Shown here one piece after another: positions 1 to 8,074 of a stretch of DNA of 64,000 bases. The DNA is from UBA2033 sp035345875 (GTDB lineage: Bacteria > Spirochaetota > Leptospiria > Leptospirales > Leptospiraceae). The position numbers and the translations under genes were made by a program. The stretch is taken from positions 1 through 64,000 of the forward strand of contig DAORDH010000022.1 in the NCBI GenBank assembly GCA_035345875.1, in the 5' to 3' direction. Position 1 is the stretch's first letter, and the number at the start of each line of letters is the position of its first letter. The notes beneath the pieces were generated by a model that searched no databases, was not told the DNA's origin, and saw only the letters and a list, made by a program, of their open reading frames with translations.

Positions 1-248
1 TCTTGATAAAAGTAACTTAGCAGCCTGATAGGTTACGATAATTCTAATGAATGAATAAAGTAGCATTTAATCTAGCTCGGTTGAAGGAGAGCAAGAAAAG
101 GATGGAAATGTCTCTTCTTACACTTTTGTTCTGCATAAATCTATTTTCAATATTGAATGATAGGAATCAAAACCTTTTTTAAACGCTTGATTGGACTATG
201 CTCAGTCCTTGTCTTTGATACAGAGTCATAAGAGAAGGAAATCTATTT
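1..248. other. Intergenic sequence at window start
   Basis: AT-rich sequence with no convincing open frame, RNA gene or repeat that I can recognise. It lies downstream of the minus-strand membrane protein gene, so it may hold that gene's 3' end region and part of a neighbour outside the window. Confidence 0.4.
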
Positions 249-878
249 CTATGATTCTTTATGGATCATCCTAGCGATTCTAGGATTCTTAGGATCGAGT
301 AAAATTTTAATCTGTCTATTTTCTTCTATTTCTTGTTCTAAGATATCATGAAAGTATCCATCTGAATTTGTTCCAATCATTGTAATTTTTTCTCCAAGAG
401 GTGAGAGAAAAGAAACAGTGCAATGTTTCGTGATCGTTTTCCAATTCTTTCCAGTTCGAATGGAGTATTCAATTTTCTCTACATTCCCATAAACTTCTTT
501 CGATCGATAGAGAAGTAGGATCAGAGCTTGTATTTCTAGCGCATATTTACATGTAGCGGAAAAGCATACAATAATTCCAAAGGAGGAGAGTGGGACTGCT
601 ATGAGTAAAATCACAATAGAGGAAAAGTCAAAATTTTTATGAATGAGATTTGATAAAATTTGTAGAATATGATTGATCGTATAATAAGATCCAATTAAAC
701 CTAGCAAAATAAAAAGTAAGAGTGTAAAAAGAAACATACTAATGACTCGAAAGGGATGTTCTAAAATGATTTCTCTTTCCAGAAACTCCGAGACTGTTAC
801 TTTCTTTTTGGTTCCTTCCCATAGTAATGCTAGAGAAAAAATCTTGGATAGGACTCTTTCTAAAATTTTCATAATCAT
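249..878 (-). CDS. Small membrane protein, DUF3592-like, function unknown
   Basis: About 210 residues. Two hydrophobic segments are visible (near residues 45-70 and 85-115), followed by a soluble C-terminal part of about 95 residues containing the motif LLDPKNPRIARM. A two-helix anchor followed by a beta-rich domain ending in a 'DPxNP' turn resembles DUF3592-type proteins, but this is only a resemblance. A longer frame opens with TTG at 899. I prefer ATG 878 (MIMKILE) or ATG 872 because no ribosome-binding site supports the TTG; the start stays uncertain. No operon partner is obvious, since the next minus-strand gene upstream begins more than 1 kb away. No specific function can be given. Confidence 0.55.
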   Translation of the reverse strand: MIMKILERVLSKIFSLALLWEGTKKKVTVSEFLEREIILEHPFRVISMFLFTLLLFILLGLIGSYYTINHILQILSNLIHKNFDFSSIVILLIAVPLSSFGIIVCFSATCKYALEIQALILLLYRSKEVYGNVEKIEYSIRTGKNWKTITKHCTVSFLSPLGEKITMIGTNSDGYFHDILEQEIEENRQIKILLDPKNPRIARMIHKES

Positions 879-1006
879 AGATATAGGACTCAAATACAAA
901 GAGTCAATTCTTAAACTATACTTTTAATTTTAATTCGAAGTTTTTTATGAATGAGATGTTTGCTTTAGAAACAAAGAAAATGCGATTCCTAGTGTAATGA
1001 TTAGGA

Positions 1007-2002
1007 TTATAATTTGCGAATTAAGATTGTATAGAGAAAACCATTTAGAAAAAGAATAATCGAGATTATCCCCATGAGCGGGATAGAATCTTTTAGAAAA
1101 AAATAAACTGGAATAGTAAGTAAATTCCAGAGGCTGAAGATAAATGTAGTAAACCGTTTATCTAATTTTTGTAATGTAATCTTTTGATATAGATGTTCTC
1201 TATGAGCACGAAAGATATTTTCTTTTTTCTTCAGTCGAATCAGAATTGTAAAAACCCCATCTATCCAGAAAACAGGAATGAGTAAAAAACCATAACTTAA
1301 ATCTGGAATCTCATTTCCATTTAAAAAAGGTAATATCGCAACCATATAGCCGAGCGGCAAAGAGCCAGTATCCCCCATAAAAAGTCTTGCTGGTGGAAAA
1401 TTAAAATAAAGAAAAGAAAGAATCGATGTTACTAGCAATAAAACTGTTATAGCTTGATTTGGATTTGGATGAAGAATGGAAAAGTAAATTCCAATACTAG
1501 AAAGAATAGAAAGAGAAAGGTAAAGATCCAATCCATCCATAAAATTACAAAGATTTGTTACAAAAATAATATATCCTGCGAGAACAATACTAAATACAAT
1601 ATGCGGTAGAGGAAGGGTAAATCCAAAGACTTGGTAGTCTGGGAAAAAAAGATAAACATAAGGAATAAAAAAAAGAATTTCAAAAAAGAGCTTTCTTCTG
1701 GAACTAAAATTATATCTATCATCTAAAAAACCGATTAAGAGACAAACCATTAGACCAGGAAGAGTTTGGGAAAGTAAAGAAAAACTTCCGTCTTTTGAAT
1801 AGATTTGCACATAGAAGAGGCTAATCATAAATAGCCCCATAAAAACTAGGCCAGCTGATTTTTTAGTTGGGTAGTCATGCATGCTCCTATGGTTTGGAAC
1901 ATCTAAATGAGAAAAAAACTTAGAATGATAAAATCCTCTGAGTAGTATTGTAGAGGAAATAAAAGTAAGCAAATACAGAATCCAACTTTCTAAAGCAAAC
2001 AC
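1007..2002 (-). CDS. Polyprenyl-phosphate sugar-1-phosphate transferase, WecA/MraY superfamily
   Basis: A polytopic membrane enzyme of 331 residues. Enzymes of this family move a sugar-1-phosphate from a UDP-sugar to undecaprenyl phosphate, which starts O-antigen, teichoic acid or capsule synthesis. The family landmarks appear in order: DVPNHRSMHDYPTKKSAG near residue 35, FLDDRYNFSSRRK near 92, NLCNFMDGLDLY near 150 (the catalytic aspartate region), RLFMGDTGSLPLGY near 207, and a cytoplasmic HREHLYQ loop near 268 that corresponds to the HxxH sugar-recognition motif. About ten transmembrane helices are apparent. The usual 'P-x-x-GG' of the first loop is KKSAG here. The start is GTG with a weak upstream GGA. 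The sugar substrate cannot be told from sequence. It appears to be a single-gene unit; a set of hairpins lies just upstream at 2041-2098. Confidence 0.85.
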   Translation of the reverse strand: MFALESWILYLLTFISSTILLRGFYHSKFFSHLDVPNHRSMHDYPTKKSAGLVFMGLFMISLFYVQIYSKDGSFSLLSQTLPGLMVCLLIGFLDDRYNFSSRRKLFFEILFFIPYVYLFFPDYQVFGFTLPLPHIVFSIVLAGYIIFVTNLCNFMDGLDLYLSLSILSSIGIYFSILHPNPNQAITVLLLVTSILSFLYFNFPPARLFMGDTGSLPLGYMVAILPFLNGNEIPDLSYGFLLIPVFWIDGVFTILIRLKKKENIFRAHREHLYQKITLQKLDKRFTTFIFSLWNLLTIPVYFFLKDSIPLMGIISIILFLNGFLYTILIRKL

Positions 2003-2040
2003 AAATCCAATAAAAAGAGTTAAGCTATCAAATACAAGTT

Positions 2041-2148
2041 AAATATCTCACCTTACACACTTCGCGTATTCGGTGAGATATTTGGCAGGGAACCTGCCGG
2101 CCAATGCTGTCAATTTAAGGATTTTCAACCACATAGCTTGGCTATGGT
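2041..2148. other. Cluster of consecutive hairpins upstream of the sugar transferase gene
   Basis: Three perfect inverted repeats follow one another. AAATATCTCACC (2041-2052) pairs with GGTGAGATATTT (2072-2083). GGCAGG (2084-2089) pairs with CCTGCC (2093-2098) across a three-base loop. CATAGC (2134-2139) pairs with GCTATG (2143-2148). The segment is much more GC-rich than the surrounding spacer. It could be a structured 5' leader of the minus-strand gene starting at 2002, or part of the adjacent repeat element. Sequence alone does not decide between these. Confidence 0.5.
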
Positions 2149-2282
2149 GAGCGTCAAGCGATGCCCGGGAATACACGAAGACTCACGAAGTGAATAAATA
2201 ATAAACCTTCTCTTTTCTTCGTGTTCTCTGTGCTCTTCGTGGTTAATTCTTTTTCATTTCTCTTAAGTTGACGGCATTACCT
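2101..2282. repeat. Family A dispersed element, copy 1, with imperfect terminal inverted repeats
   Basis: The left end (2103-2120, AATGCTGTCAATTTAAGG) is an imperfect inverted copy of the right end (about 2262-2282). In between lies a run of CACGAAG/CTTCGTG words, such as TTCTTCGTGTTCTCTGTG. The right two thirds match 34735-34830 in opposite orientation over about 100 bases, including the end sequence GGTAATrCYGTCAA and the inner AAGAAAAGAGAAGGTTTA. This suggests a non-coding, miniature inverted-repeat-like element. No transposase is encoded. Confidence 0.65.
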
Positions 2283-2291
2283 TCCAGCAGC

Positions 2292-2313
2292 TTGGGGACT
2301 AAATCATCCCCAA
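2292..2313. other. Short hairpin downstream of the acyl-CoA dehydrogenase gene
   Basis: TTGGGGA (2292-2298) pairs with TCCCCAA (2307-2313) around an eight-base loop. It is followed on the plus strand by a T-rich stretch but has no U-tract in the minus direction, although the upstream gene is on the minus strand. It may be a weak transcription stop or part of the neighbouring repeat. Confidence 0.35.
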
Positions 2314-2398
2314 ACCCCTATTTTTATTGATTTATTGTATTAGCTAATATTTTTCTTTTTAAATACTAATTGATAAACTTTGGTTCGTGTAATTCGAG

Positions 2399-4129
2399 TC
2401 AAAGATTTTGGATTCTAAATAAGCAGGAATGAGCGATCGCAGTGCTTTCAATTGCATAGTTTCTGGCATCTTTTTTCCATCTTTCGAATTGGGGTTTGCC
2501 TTTTAATTTCTGAACTGAATTCTCGTAAAGAATGCTTCCAAAATATCTTGCTACTAGTATCATTAGATTTTCTGCCACTCTTTCTTTTTCTGTATCGATT
2601 GGAATTTGTTTAAAGGAAAGAATTGCTTTTTCTAAAAGTTCTGTATGTTCTTTTAAATAATCTGAAGGTAAATCAATATTAGCCACTAGTTCTTTTAGGT
2701 ATTTTCGAAAGAGTCCTTCTTCTGACATGCCTGCAAAAATAGCACCTGTCGCAATTCTTACGTGAATTTGGCTGGTTCCTTCGTAGATGGAATTGATTCT
2801 AGAATCGCGATAGAGTTTTGCAACATTGAAATCTTCTGTGTATCCAACTCCTCCATGGATTTGGATTGCAAGATAAGCAAGTTTATTTCCTTCTTCTGAG
2901 CAGTAGTATTTTGCAACCGGGGTTAAGATAGAAGCTAACGCACTGTATCTTTGAACTCTCTCGTTTTTTCTGATCTCTCTATCTTCCTTACCACTTTTTT
3001 CTAATCTGATTTGTGTGTGTTGGTATAAATCAATGACTCTCGCTGTTTCTAGAGTGATGAGCCTCATCGCATTTGTTTCTCTTTCTATTTTGTTTAGCAT
3101 TTCAGAAACAGCAGGGATTTCCTCGATTGGTTTTCCAAATTGCATTCTTTCTTTTGCATACTTCCTACATTCATAAAGTGCCGCGGCTCCACCTCCCGGA
3201 CCACCGGCAGCACTTGCAAGACGCATAAAGTTGGTCATACCTGTCGTATAACGCGTAAGTCCAAGACCTTCCTCTCCTAAAATTTCTGCATAAGAATTTT
3301 CATATACAATCTCACATGTAGGAGATGCATGAATTCCTAATTTCTTTTCAATTCCTGCTACTTGCACATCACTTGACTTCACTAAGAAAACAGAAAGACC
3401 TCTAGCACCCTTTTGTGTTCCTGTTCTTGCCAGTGTTAAAAGAAAAGCGGGGTGAGAACCAAGTCCACAGCCCTGCGAAATAAACCTCTTAGTTCCATTG
3501 ATACGATAGCTACCATCTTCCATTTTAGTAGCTACTGTTCTGACATTGTTTAAATCTGAGCCATAATCTGGTTCCGTGAGTGCCATTGCAAAAAGAGATT
3601 CACCACTAGCCGCTGGCACTGTATACTTTTCATTTTGTTCTTTGGTTCCGTATCGATTTATAATCTGAGCTAAGTTTAATAAAGTGACCGTCATACAAAT
3701 CGAAACATCTGATCTTGCCATAATCATGGCAAAGAGTGCGCCTATCGTAGCAGGAAGACCGAGTCCCCCACCGCTTCGTGCAATGGAGTAGGGTAGTAGT
3801 CCAGTAGATTTTAGTTTTTCATAGACTTGGATCAATTCTTCTGGAAAAATGACTTTTCCATTTTCAAATTTTAAACCTTTGTGATCAATCTCTTTTGCAA
3901 AGGGAAAAACTTCTTCTCCGAAAAATTCTCCTAATGACGTTAGACACGATTTATAGAAATCAATTGCACTCTCTAAATCGGAAGGAGCCATTTCAAATCT
4001 AGGATCCTTGGTTTTTAGATAGTATTTATGATCTAAAAAATCTCCCTCTGCTTCTTCTACGATTGGCTTCCAATCAATTAAAGAATCAAATATTAATTTT
4101 AAATCTTCTTCTTCCGAAAAAAAGTTCAT
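2399..4129 (-). CDS. Acyl-CoA dehydrogenase family flavoprotein
   Basis: A 576-residue FAD enzyme expected to insert an alpha,beta double bond into acyl-CoA substrates in beta-oxidation, passing electrons to ETF. An N-terminal extension of about 90 residues precedes the usual helical domain. The beta-domain signature MALTEPDYGSDLNNVRT is near residue 182, and the IHGGVGYTEDFNVAKLYRD block is near 427. The catalytic glutamate position is present in INSIYEGTSQIHV, near residue 447. The C-terminus is longer than in short-chain enzymes, like the roughly 570-600 residue ACADs of many bacteria. The start ATG has TAGGA upstream. The gene lies 8 bases downstream of the dienoyl-CoA-reductase-like gene on the same strand, so the two are probably co-transcribed and controlled by the divergent TetR protein. 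The chain-length preference is unknown. Confidence 0.9.
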   Translation of the reverse strand: MNFFSEEEDLKLIFDSLIDWKPIVEEAEGDFLDHKYYLKTKDPRFEMAPSDLESAIDFYKSCLTSLGEFFGEEVFPFAKEIDHKGLKFENGKVIFPEELIQVYEKLKSTGLLPYSIARSGGGLGLPATIGALFAMIMARSDVSICMTVTLLNLAQIINRYGTKEQNEKYTVPAASGESLFAMALTEPDYGSDLNNVRTVATKMEDGSYRINGTKRFISQGCGLGSHPAFLLTLARTGTQKGARGLSVFLVKSSDVQVAGIEKKLGIHASPTCEIVYENSYAEILGEEGLGLTRYTTGMTNFMRLASAAGGPGGGAAALYECRKYAKERMQFGKPIEEIPAVSEMLNKIERETNAMRLITLETARVIDLYQHTQIRLEKSGKEDREIRKNERVQRYSALASILTPVAKYYCSEEGNKLAYLAIQIHGGVGYTEDFNVAKLYRDSRINSIYEGTSQIHVRIATGAIFAGMSEEGLFRKYLKELVANIDLPSDYLKEHTELLEKAILSFKQIPIDTEKERVAENLMILVARYFGSILYENSVQKLKGKPQFERWKKDARNYAIESTAIAHSCLFRIQNL

Positions 4130-4137
4130 GGTAATTC

Positions 4138-6132
4138 CTATAAATTATAAGCGGCTTCTAGTCCGTCTAGAAAAGCTTTTTTTGCATCGATTGCTTTTGC
4201 TTCTTTTGCTCCACCAATGAGAAAAACTTTTCTTTGCGGATAACGGGAAGTAAACTCTTCATAGAGAGAACTTTCTTTCTCTTGTCCCACACATAATACA
4301 ATAGAATCGCAGGGATAAGTAAATTCTTCTCCATTTTTTAAAGTTACTGTGATTCCGTCTTTTGTGACTTCTTTGTAGTTGAGTCCATGAAAAAATTCTA
4401 CTCCGGCAAATTCTAATTCTTGTTTGAGTGCCCAAAATGTTGTAGGACCAAGACCAGCTCCATGTTTTCCATTTCTTCTAAATACAGCTACTTCTTTTTT
4501 CGCTTTGTGTTTTTGAATCGCAACATTTGTATAAGATTGAATATTGTATTTTTCATCATAGGACTCGAAGGTAGGATCTGTTTCTTCTGTGAGTTTATGC
4601 GCAACGTCTACTCCAATTCCTCCACCACCAATCACCGCAACTTTCTTTCCTGGAACAAATTTTCCAGTTAGGTATTCTGTGTAATTCCCATGAGGTAAAT
4701 TCTCTAATCCTTTGATTTCTACTTCTCTAGGTTTTACGCCTGTCGCAAAAATAATCGCATCTGGATTGATTTCCTCAATTAGCTTTAAATCTGCATTTGT
4801 ATTATAACGAATTTCTACACCGAGTGCTGGAAGTTCATTTTTAAAATAGCGAATTGTTTCTTTAAATTCAGATTTCCCAGGTATATGGGAGGCTAATTGA
4901 AATTGTCCCCCGAGTTCACTTCCTTTTTCTAAAAGAATTACTTTATGACCAAGGGAAGCACTTGCTCTTGCTGCTTCGAGTCCTCCAGGACCGGATCCAA
5001 TGACTAAAACTTTTTTGGGACTAACATTTGTTTTCCCCGAATACTTGATTTCGTTTACAGCTTCTGGGTTCACAATACAAGAAACAGATTTTTCTTGGAA
5101 TGCATGATCTAAACACGCTTGGTTACAAGCAACACAGGTATTGACACGGTTTCCCATTCCAGATTTGATTTTATTGACGATAGACGCATCTGCTAAGAAA
5201 GGTCTTGCCATAGAAATAATGTCTGCTTGTTTTTCAGAAAAGATTTTTTCCATGGTGCTTGGATCATTGACTCGATTGGATGCAATGATCGGAACTCCTG
5301 AAATTCTCTCTTTGATTTTACTTGCAGTTCTTGCCCAAGCTCCTCTCGGAACAAGTTGGCTAATGGTTGGGATTCTAGATTCATGCCAACCGATTCCAAT
5401 ATTTAAAGCAGATACTTTTTCAGAAACTAACGCTTCTGCAAGCGTTACAACTTCTTCGAAGGTAGGATTGCCTGGGATTAAATCAATTCCTGACATTCTA
5501 AAAATAATCGGAAATCCTTCGGGTAGATTTTTTCGAACTGATTTTAAAACTTCAATGGACATATTCATTCTTCTTTTATTGTCTCCGCCGAAGAAATCAT
5601 CCCTCTGATTTGTGACAGGGGAGAAAAATTGATTCAGTAAATAGCCTTCACTTCCCATAATTTCTACAGCACCAAATCCAGATTCTCTTGCGAGTTTTGC
5701 AGCTTTTCCAAAATCTTCGATTGTCTTCCAGCATTCTTCTTCTGTGAGAGCTCGTGGAATAAAACGATTGATGGGAGCTCTAATCGCAGAAGGAGCGACA
5801 CAGCTTCTATCAAATGCATAACGTCCTGCATGAAAGAGTTGGGCACACATCACACCTTTCCCTTTTAGGATATCATTCATTTTTTTGAGTTCATTTGCAT
5901 GGGACTCAATTTGAATATTAAAAAAACTCTTTGAACCTTTCCCTTCTTCATTTACACTGACTCCACCGGTAACAATTAAGCCGACTCCGCCCTCAAAACG
6001 TTTTCCGTAAAAGGCAGCCATTCTCTCTGCTGTTCCGATTTCTCCTTCGATGCCTAAATGCATAGATCCCATGATAAATCGATTGGGGAGAGTATAGTTT
6101 CCGATTTGGATTGGTTGAAACGCTGTGTTCAT
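4138..6132 (-). CDS. 2,4-dienoyl-CoA reductase-like NADH:flavin oxidoreductase (FadH family)
   Basis: A 664-residue protein with the complete FadH-type layout. Residues 1-330 form an OYE-type FMN TIM barrel. A cysteine cluster (NTCVACNQACLD, then SVSC) follows for one 4Fe-4S centre. An FAD-binding Rossmann motif VLVIGSGPGGLEAARASASLG lies near residue 375 and an NAD(P)H-binding motif VAVIGGGGIGVDVA near 500. Enzymes of this type reduce 2,4-dienoyl-CoA so that polyunsaturated fatty acids can be degraded; trimethylamine dehydrogenase and related enzymes share the fold. The acyl-CoA dehydrogenase gene directly downstream favours a fatty-acid role. The start ATG has a good TAGGAG site. Between start and promoter region sits a copy of the ACCGATAA repeat, and two 13-bp palindromes lie further upstream. 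Confidence 0.88.
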   Translation of the reverse strand: MNTAFQPIQIGNYTLPNRFIMGSMHLGIEGEIGTAERMAAFYGKRFEGGVGLIVTGGVSVNEEGKGSKSFFNIQIESHANELKKMNDILKGKGVMCAQLFHAGRYAFDRSCVAPSAIRAPINRFIPRALTEEECWKTIEDFGKAAKLARESGFGAVEIMGSEGYLLNQFFSPVTNQRDDFFGGDNKRRMNMSIEVLKSVRKNLPEGFPIIFRMSGIDLIPGNPTFEEVVTLAEALVSEKVSALNIGIGWHESRIPTISQLVPRGAWARTASKIKERISGVPIIASNRVNDPSTMEKIFSEKQADIISMARPFLADASIVNKIKSGMGNRVNTCVACNQACLDHAFQEKSVSCIVNPEAVNEIKYSGKTNVSPKKVLVIGSGPGGLEAARASASLGHKVILLEKGSELGGQFQLASHIPGKSEFKETIRYFKNELPALGVEIRYNTNADLKLIEEINPDAIIFATGVKPREVEIKGLENLPHGNYTEYLTGKFVPGKKVAVIGGGGIGVDVAHKLTEETDPTFESYDEKYNIQSYTNVAIQKHKAKKEVAVFRRNGKHGAGLGPTTFWALKQELEFAGVEFFHGLNYKEVTKDGITVTLKNGEEFTYPCDSIVLCVGQEKESSLYEEFTSRYPQRKVFLIGGAKEAKAIDAKKAFLDGLEAAYNL

Positions 6133-6149
6133 ATTTAACTCCTAGTTTA

Positions 6150-6262
6150 GAAGATTTTAAAGAATACCACCGATAAACACCGAGGATACCGATAAAATGA
6201 AGAATTTTGCAACAATCAATCTTATCAATGCGATCTGTATTTATTGGCGATGAGAAATTTCT
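6150..6262. repeat. Family B (ACCGATAA) palindromic repeat, copy 1
   Basis: The left half reads ACCACCGATAAACACCGAGG followed by ATACCGATAAA. The right half (TGTATTTATTGGCGATGAGAAA) is a degenerate inverted copy. The element lies about 20 bases upstream of the minus-strand flavoenzyme start and would be in its untranslated leader. Other copies are at 35.1, 42.3, 43.7, 59.9, 61.2 and 62.2 kb. Confidence 0.7.
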
Positions 6263-6282
6263 TACATCGAATCTAATATAAT

Positions 6283-6295
6283 TTACCAGTGGTAA
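6283..6295. promoter_or_regulatory. Palindromic operator candidate, site 1 of 2
   Basis: TTACCAGTGGTAA is a perfect inverted repeat around one central base. An identical copy starts 43 bases further on, about four helical turns away. Both lie between the divergent flavoenzyme/ACAD operon and the TetR gene, so they are the natural binding sites of that regulator. Confidence 0.75.
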
Positions 6296-6325
6296 TATAT
6301 TCTGAAAATAAGTCAACTAATTAAA

Positions 6326-6338
6326 TTACCAGTGGTAA
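6326..6338. promoter_or_regulatory. Palindromic operator candidate, site 2 of 2
   Basis: A second identical TTACCAGTGGTAA, nearer to the TetR gene. Two exact copies in one divergent intergenic region make a chance origin unlikely. Autoregulation plus control of the flavoenzyme operon is inferred. Confidence 0.75.
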
Positions 6339-6523
6339 AATAATTCTATGCAAGATAAAATGAATTTGTAGGTTAGTAACAAATCATACAAAAAAAGAAG
6401 AATTGCATTTTTTGAAACTATTCAGGCAATCAAATGGATTAATAAAATTAGGGGAGTGTGCAGACGGATCTCCTCTATTTGGCTTAAAAGGTGCGATAGT
6501 AGTAATGTGTGGTGATTGAATCA

Positions 6524-7171
6524 ATGACAGCAAAGAAAAAAAACAAAAAGAAACAAGTGAAAGCTGGTAGACCCTTTAAGAAAAGTGGCTTTACCGTGAG
6601 AGAGGATTTAATCTTAGCAGGCACAGAACTTTTAAAGACTTCATCCCTTGAAAATCTTTCTCTTAGACAAGTTTCTGCAAAGGCAGGAGTGAGTCATGTT
6701 GCCACCTATCATCATTTCAAAAATAAAAATGCACTCCTAGCCGCTATTGCAGAAAAGGGTTTTGAAAAGTATTTTTCTGATTATCAAAAAGAATTAGAGA
6801 AAACAAAGAATGATTTTCTAGGGAAATACAAGGCACTCGGTATCACCTATGTGCGGTTTATCATGAGTAACCGTCAATTTGCTCGTATCATGTTCGGTGG
6901 ATCGGGTGTAGATATAAAAAGCGATCCAAAACTAGCTGCTGTTTCAAGAAAGACCTATAGACAACTTCACGAGATCATTCGACTCGGACAAAAAATAGGA
7001 GCGATAGGCGAAGGAAATGCTCGTAATAAGACACTTGCCTCTTGGGCAATGATTCATGGAATTGCAATGTTATTTTTAGAAGGAAGAATTAAAACAAAAG
7101 ACAATCAAAAAGAAATGGAAGATTTGATTGAGTCAGTGACAGAGTATGCTTATTTAGGAATGAGAAAATAG
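6524..7171 (+). CDS. TetR/AcrR family transcriptional regulator
   Basis: About 215 residues. After a very lysine-rich start (KKKNKKKQ), a typical TetR DNA-binding domain spans about residues 22-70. It contains LRQVSAKAGVSHVATYHHFKNKNALLAAIAEKG, the helix-turn-helix ending in the YHHF motif. The C-terminal ligand-binding domain resembles the WHG/TetR_C_33-like class but the ligand cannot be predicted. The position opposite the FadH-like/ACAD operon, and the two palindromes between them, suggest it represses fatty-acid degradation in response to an acyl-CoA or similar compound. Start: GTG at 6509 is in frame, but ATG 6524 is preferred; neither has a clear ribosome-binding site. Confidence 0.85.
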   Translation: MTAKKKNKKKQVKAGRPFKKSGFTVREDLILAGTELLKTSSLENLSLRQVSAKAGVSHVATYHHFKNKNALLAAIAEKGFEKYFSDYQKELEKTKNDFLGKYKALGITYVRFIMSNRQFARIMFGGSGVDIKSDPKLAAVSRKTYRQLHEIIRLGQKIGAIGEGNARNKTLASWAMIHGIAMLFLEGRIKTKDNQKEMEDLIESVTEYAYLGMRK

Positions 7172-7179
7172 AAATTCAT

Positions 7180-7668
7180 TTAAATTTCATTCGCTTGCAT
7201 CAATATATCATGGTATAAGATATCACTGATCCAGAAACCCGCCTCTTCTCTAAGTGCATTGAGTATTGGAGCAATTCTTTCAAAGACACGCTTTTCTTTT
7301 GCTTTTAGTAAAATACCAAGTAATCCAATTGATTTAATTCCCATTTGTTCTGCTATTTTACGTCCTTTTCGCTCATCTATCAAAATATAATCTGCTTCCA
7401 GTTCTTTCGCAAGTGCAATCGCTTCTGACTCTCCTTCATTTAACGTTTCTTTTAAGTCCTGAATCAATTGCGCATTGGATGCACTTTTTATTTTAATAGA
7501 ATTAGAATTTTTTATTTCTGAAACATTGATATTAAATTCTTCTAATCTTAAAATTTCTGCAAAAACTTTTGGAGGAATGTAAATATCTTGAAAGAGCGTT
7601 ATCAATATATTCAGATTACCAATTACTATTAAATTACTAATAGGGGAGGTATCTGAAACAACGATCAT
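7180..7668 (-). CDS. DUF3368 PIN-like protein, probable toxin of a type II pair
   Basis: A 162-residue protein with the DUF3368 pattern. The N-terminal acidic motif VVSDTSPISNLIVIG carries the first PIN-type aspartate (near residue 6). LNEGESEAIALAKELEADYILIDERKGRKIA (residues about 77-108) carries the further acidic residues and is followed by a hydrophobic GLLGILLKAK helix. PIN-like proteins are metal-dependent RNases. DUF3368 genes commonly sit beside UPF0175 genes in VapBC-like arrangements, as here, where the start overlaps the upstream gene by 4 bases. Toxicity is inferred from family and context and is not shown by the sequence. Confidence 0.8.
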   Translation of the reverse strand: MIVVSDTSPISNLIVIGNLNILITLFQDIYIPPKVFAEILRLEEFNINVSEIKNSNSIKIKSASNAQLIQDLKETLNEGESEAIALAKELEADYILIDERKGRKIAEQMGIKSIGLLGILLKAKEKRVFERIAPILNALREEAGFWISDILYHDILMQANEI

Positions 7669-7898
7669 AATTTCTGCAAGTGAATCATATCCTGTTTCAA
7701 ATCTTCTTGGTTGTAATGGATGGGAATTTTTCTACTTGCTAGAATTTTTTGAAATTGGAATGGATGTAGACCGCACAAGTTTGCTGCTTTTCCCAAAGTC
7801 AATTTATTCATCTGGAAAAATAATACAGAGATTTCTGTTAAGACTTCTTTTTCAGTCATACCAGTTTGATTTAAAATTTCGGGTGCAATCACTGCCAT
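7665..7898 (-). CDS. UPF0175 family small protein, probable antitoxin
   Basis: Seventy-seven residues. The LTLGKAANLCGLHPFQFQKILASRKIPIHYNQEDLKQDM block is the UPF0175 signature and looks like a helix-turn-helix fused to a short acidic tail that could neutralise a partner. It overlaps the DUF3368 gene by 4 bases (ATGA), which indicates translational coupling. The start ATG has AGGAAC about ten bases upstream. The N-terminal part (TGMTEKEVLTEISVLFFQMNKLTLGKAA) is typical for the family. The pair is flanked by the TetR gene and a DUF445 gene with no other mobile signs. Confidence 0.8.
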   Translation of the reverse strand: MAVIAPEILNQTGMTEKEVLTEISVLFFQMNKLTLGKAANLCGLHPFQFQKILASRKIPIHYNQEDLKQDMIHLQKL

Positions 7899-8074
7899 AA
7901 TAGTTCCTTTTTACAAACCTAAAAATGGTAAGTCAAGCGGAATTTATTATTAATTTTGAGTAAATCATTTGACAATATAGTTTAGCCAGAAGTAGTTTGA
8001 AATTCGTTTGTGCTTTCTATTGCGACTCAAAGGCAGTCCAAAGCAAATCCTAAAAAACAAATAAGGACTCTATT

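Noticed and set aside
5141..5608. 155-residue plus-strand open frame inside the FadH-like gene
   Set aside because: Antisense shadow of a clearly coding minus-strand gene; no motifs or ribosome-binding site.
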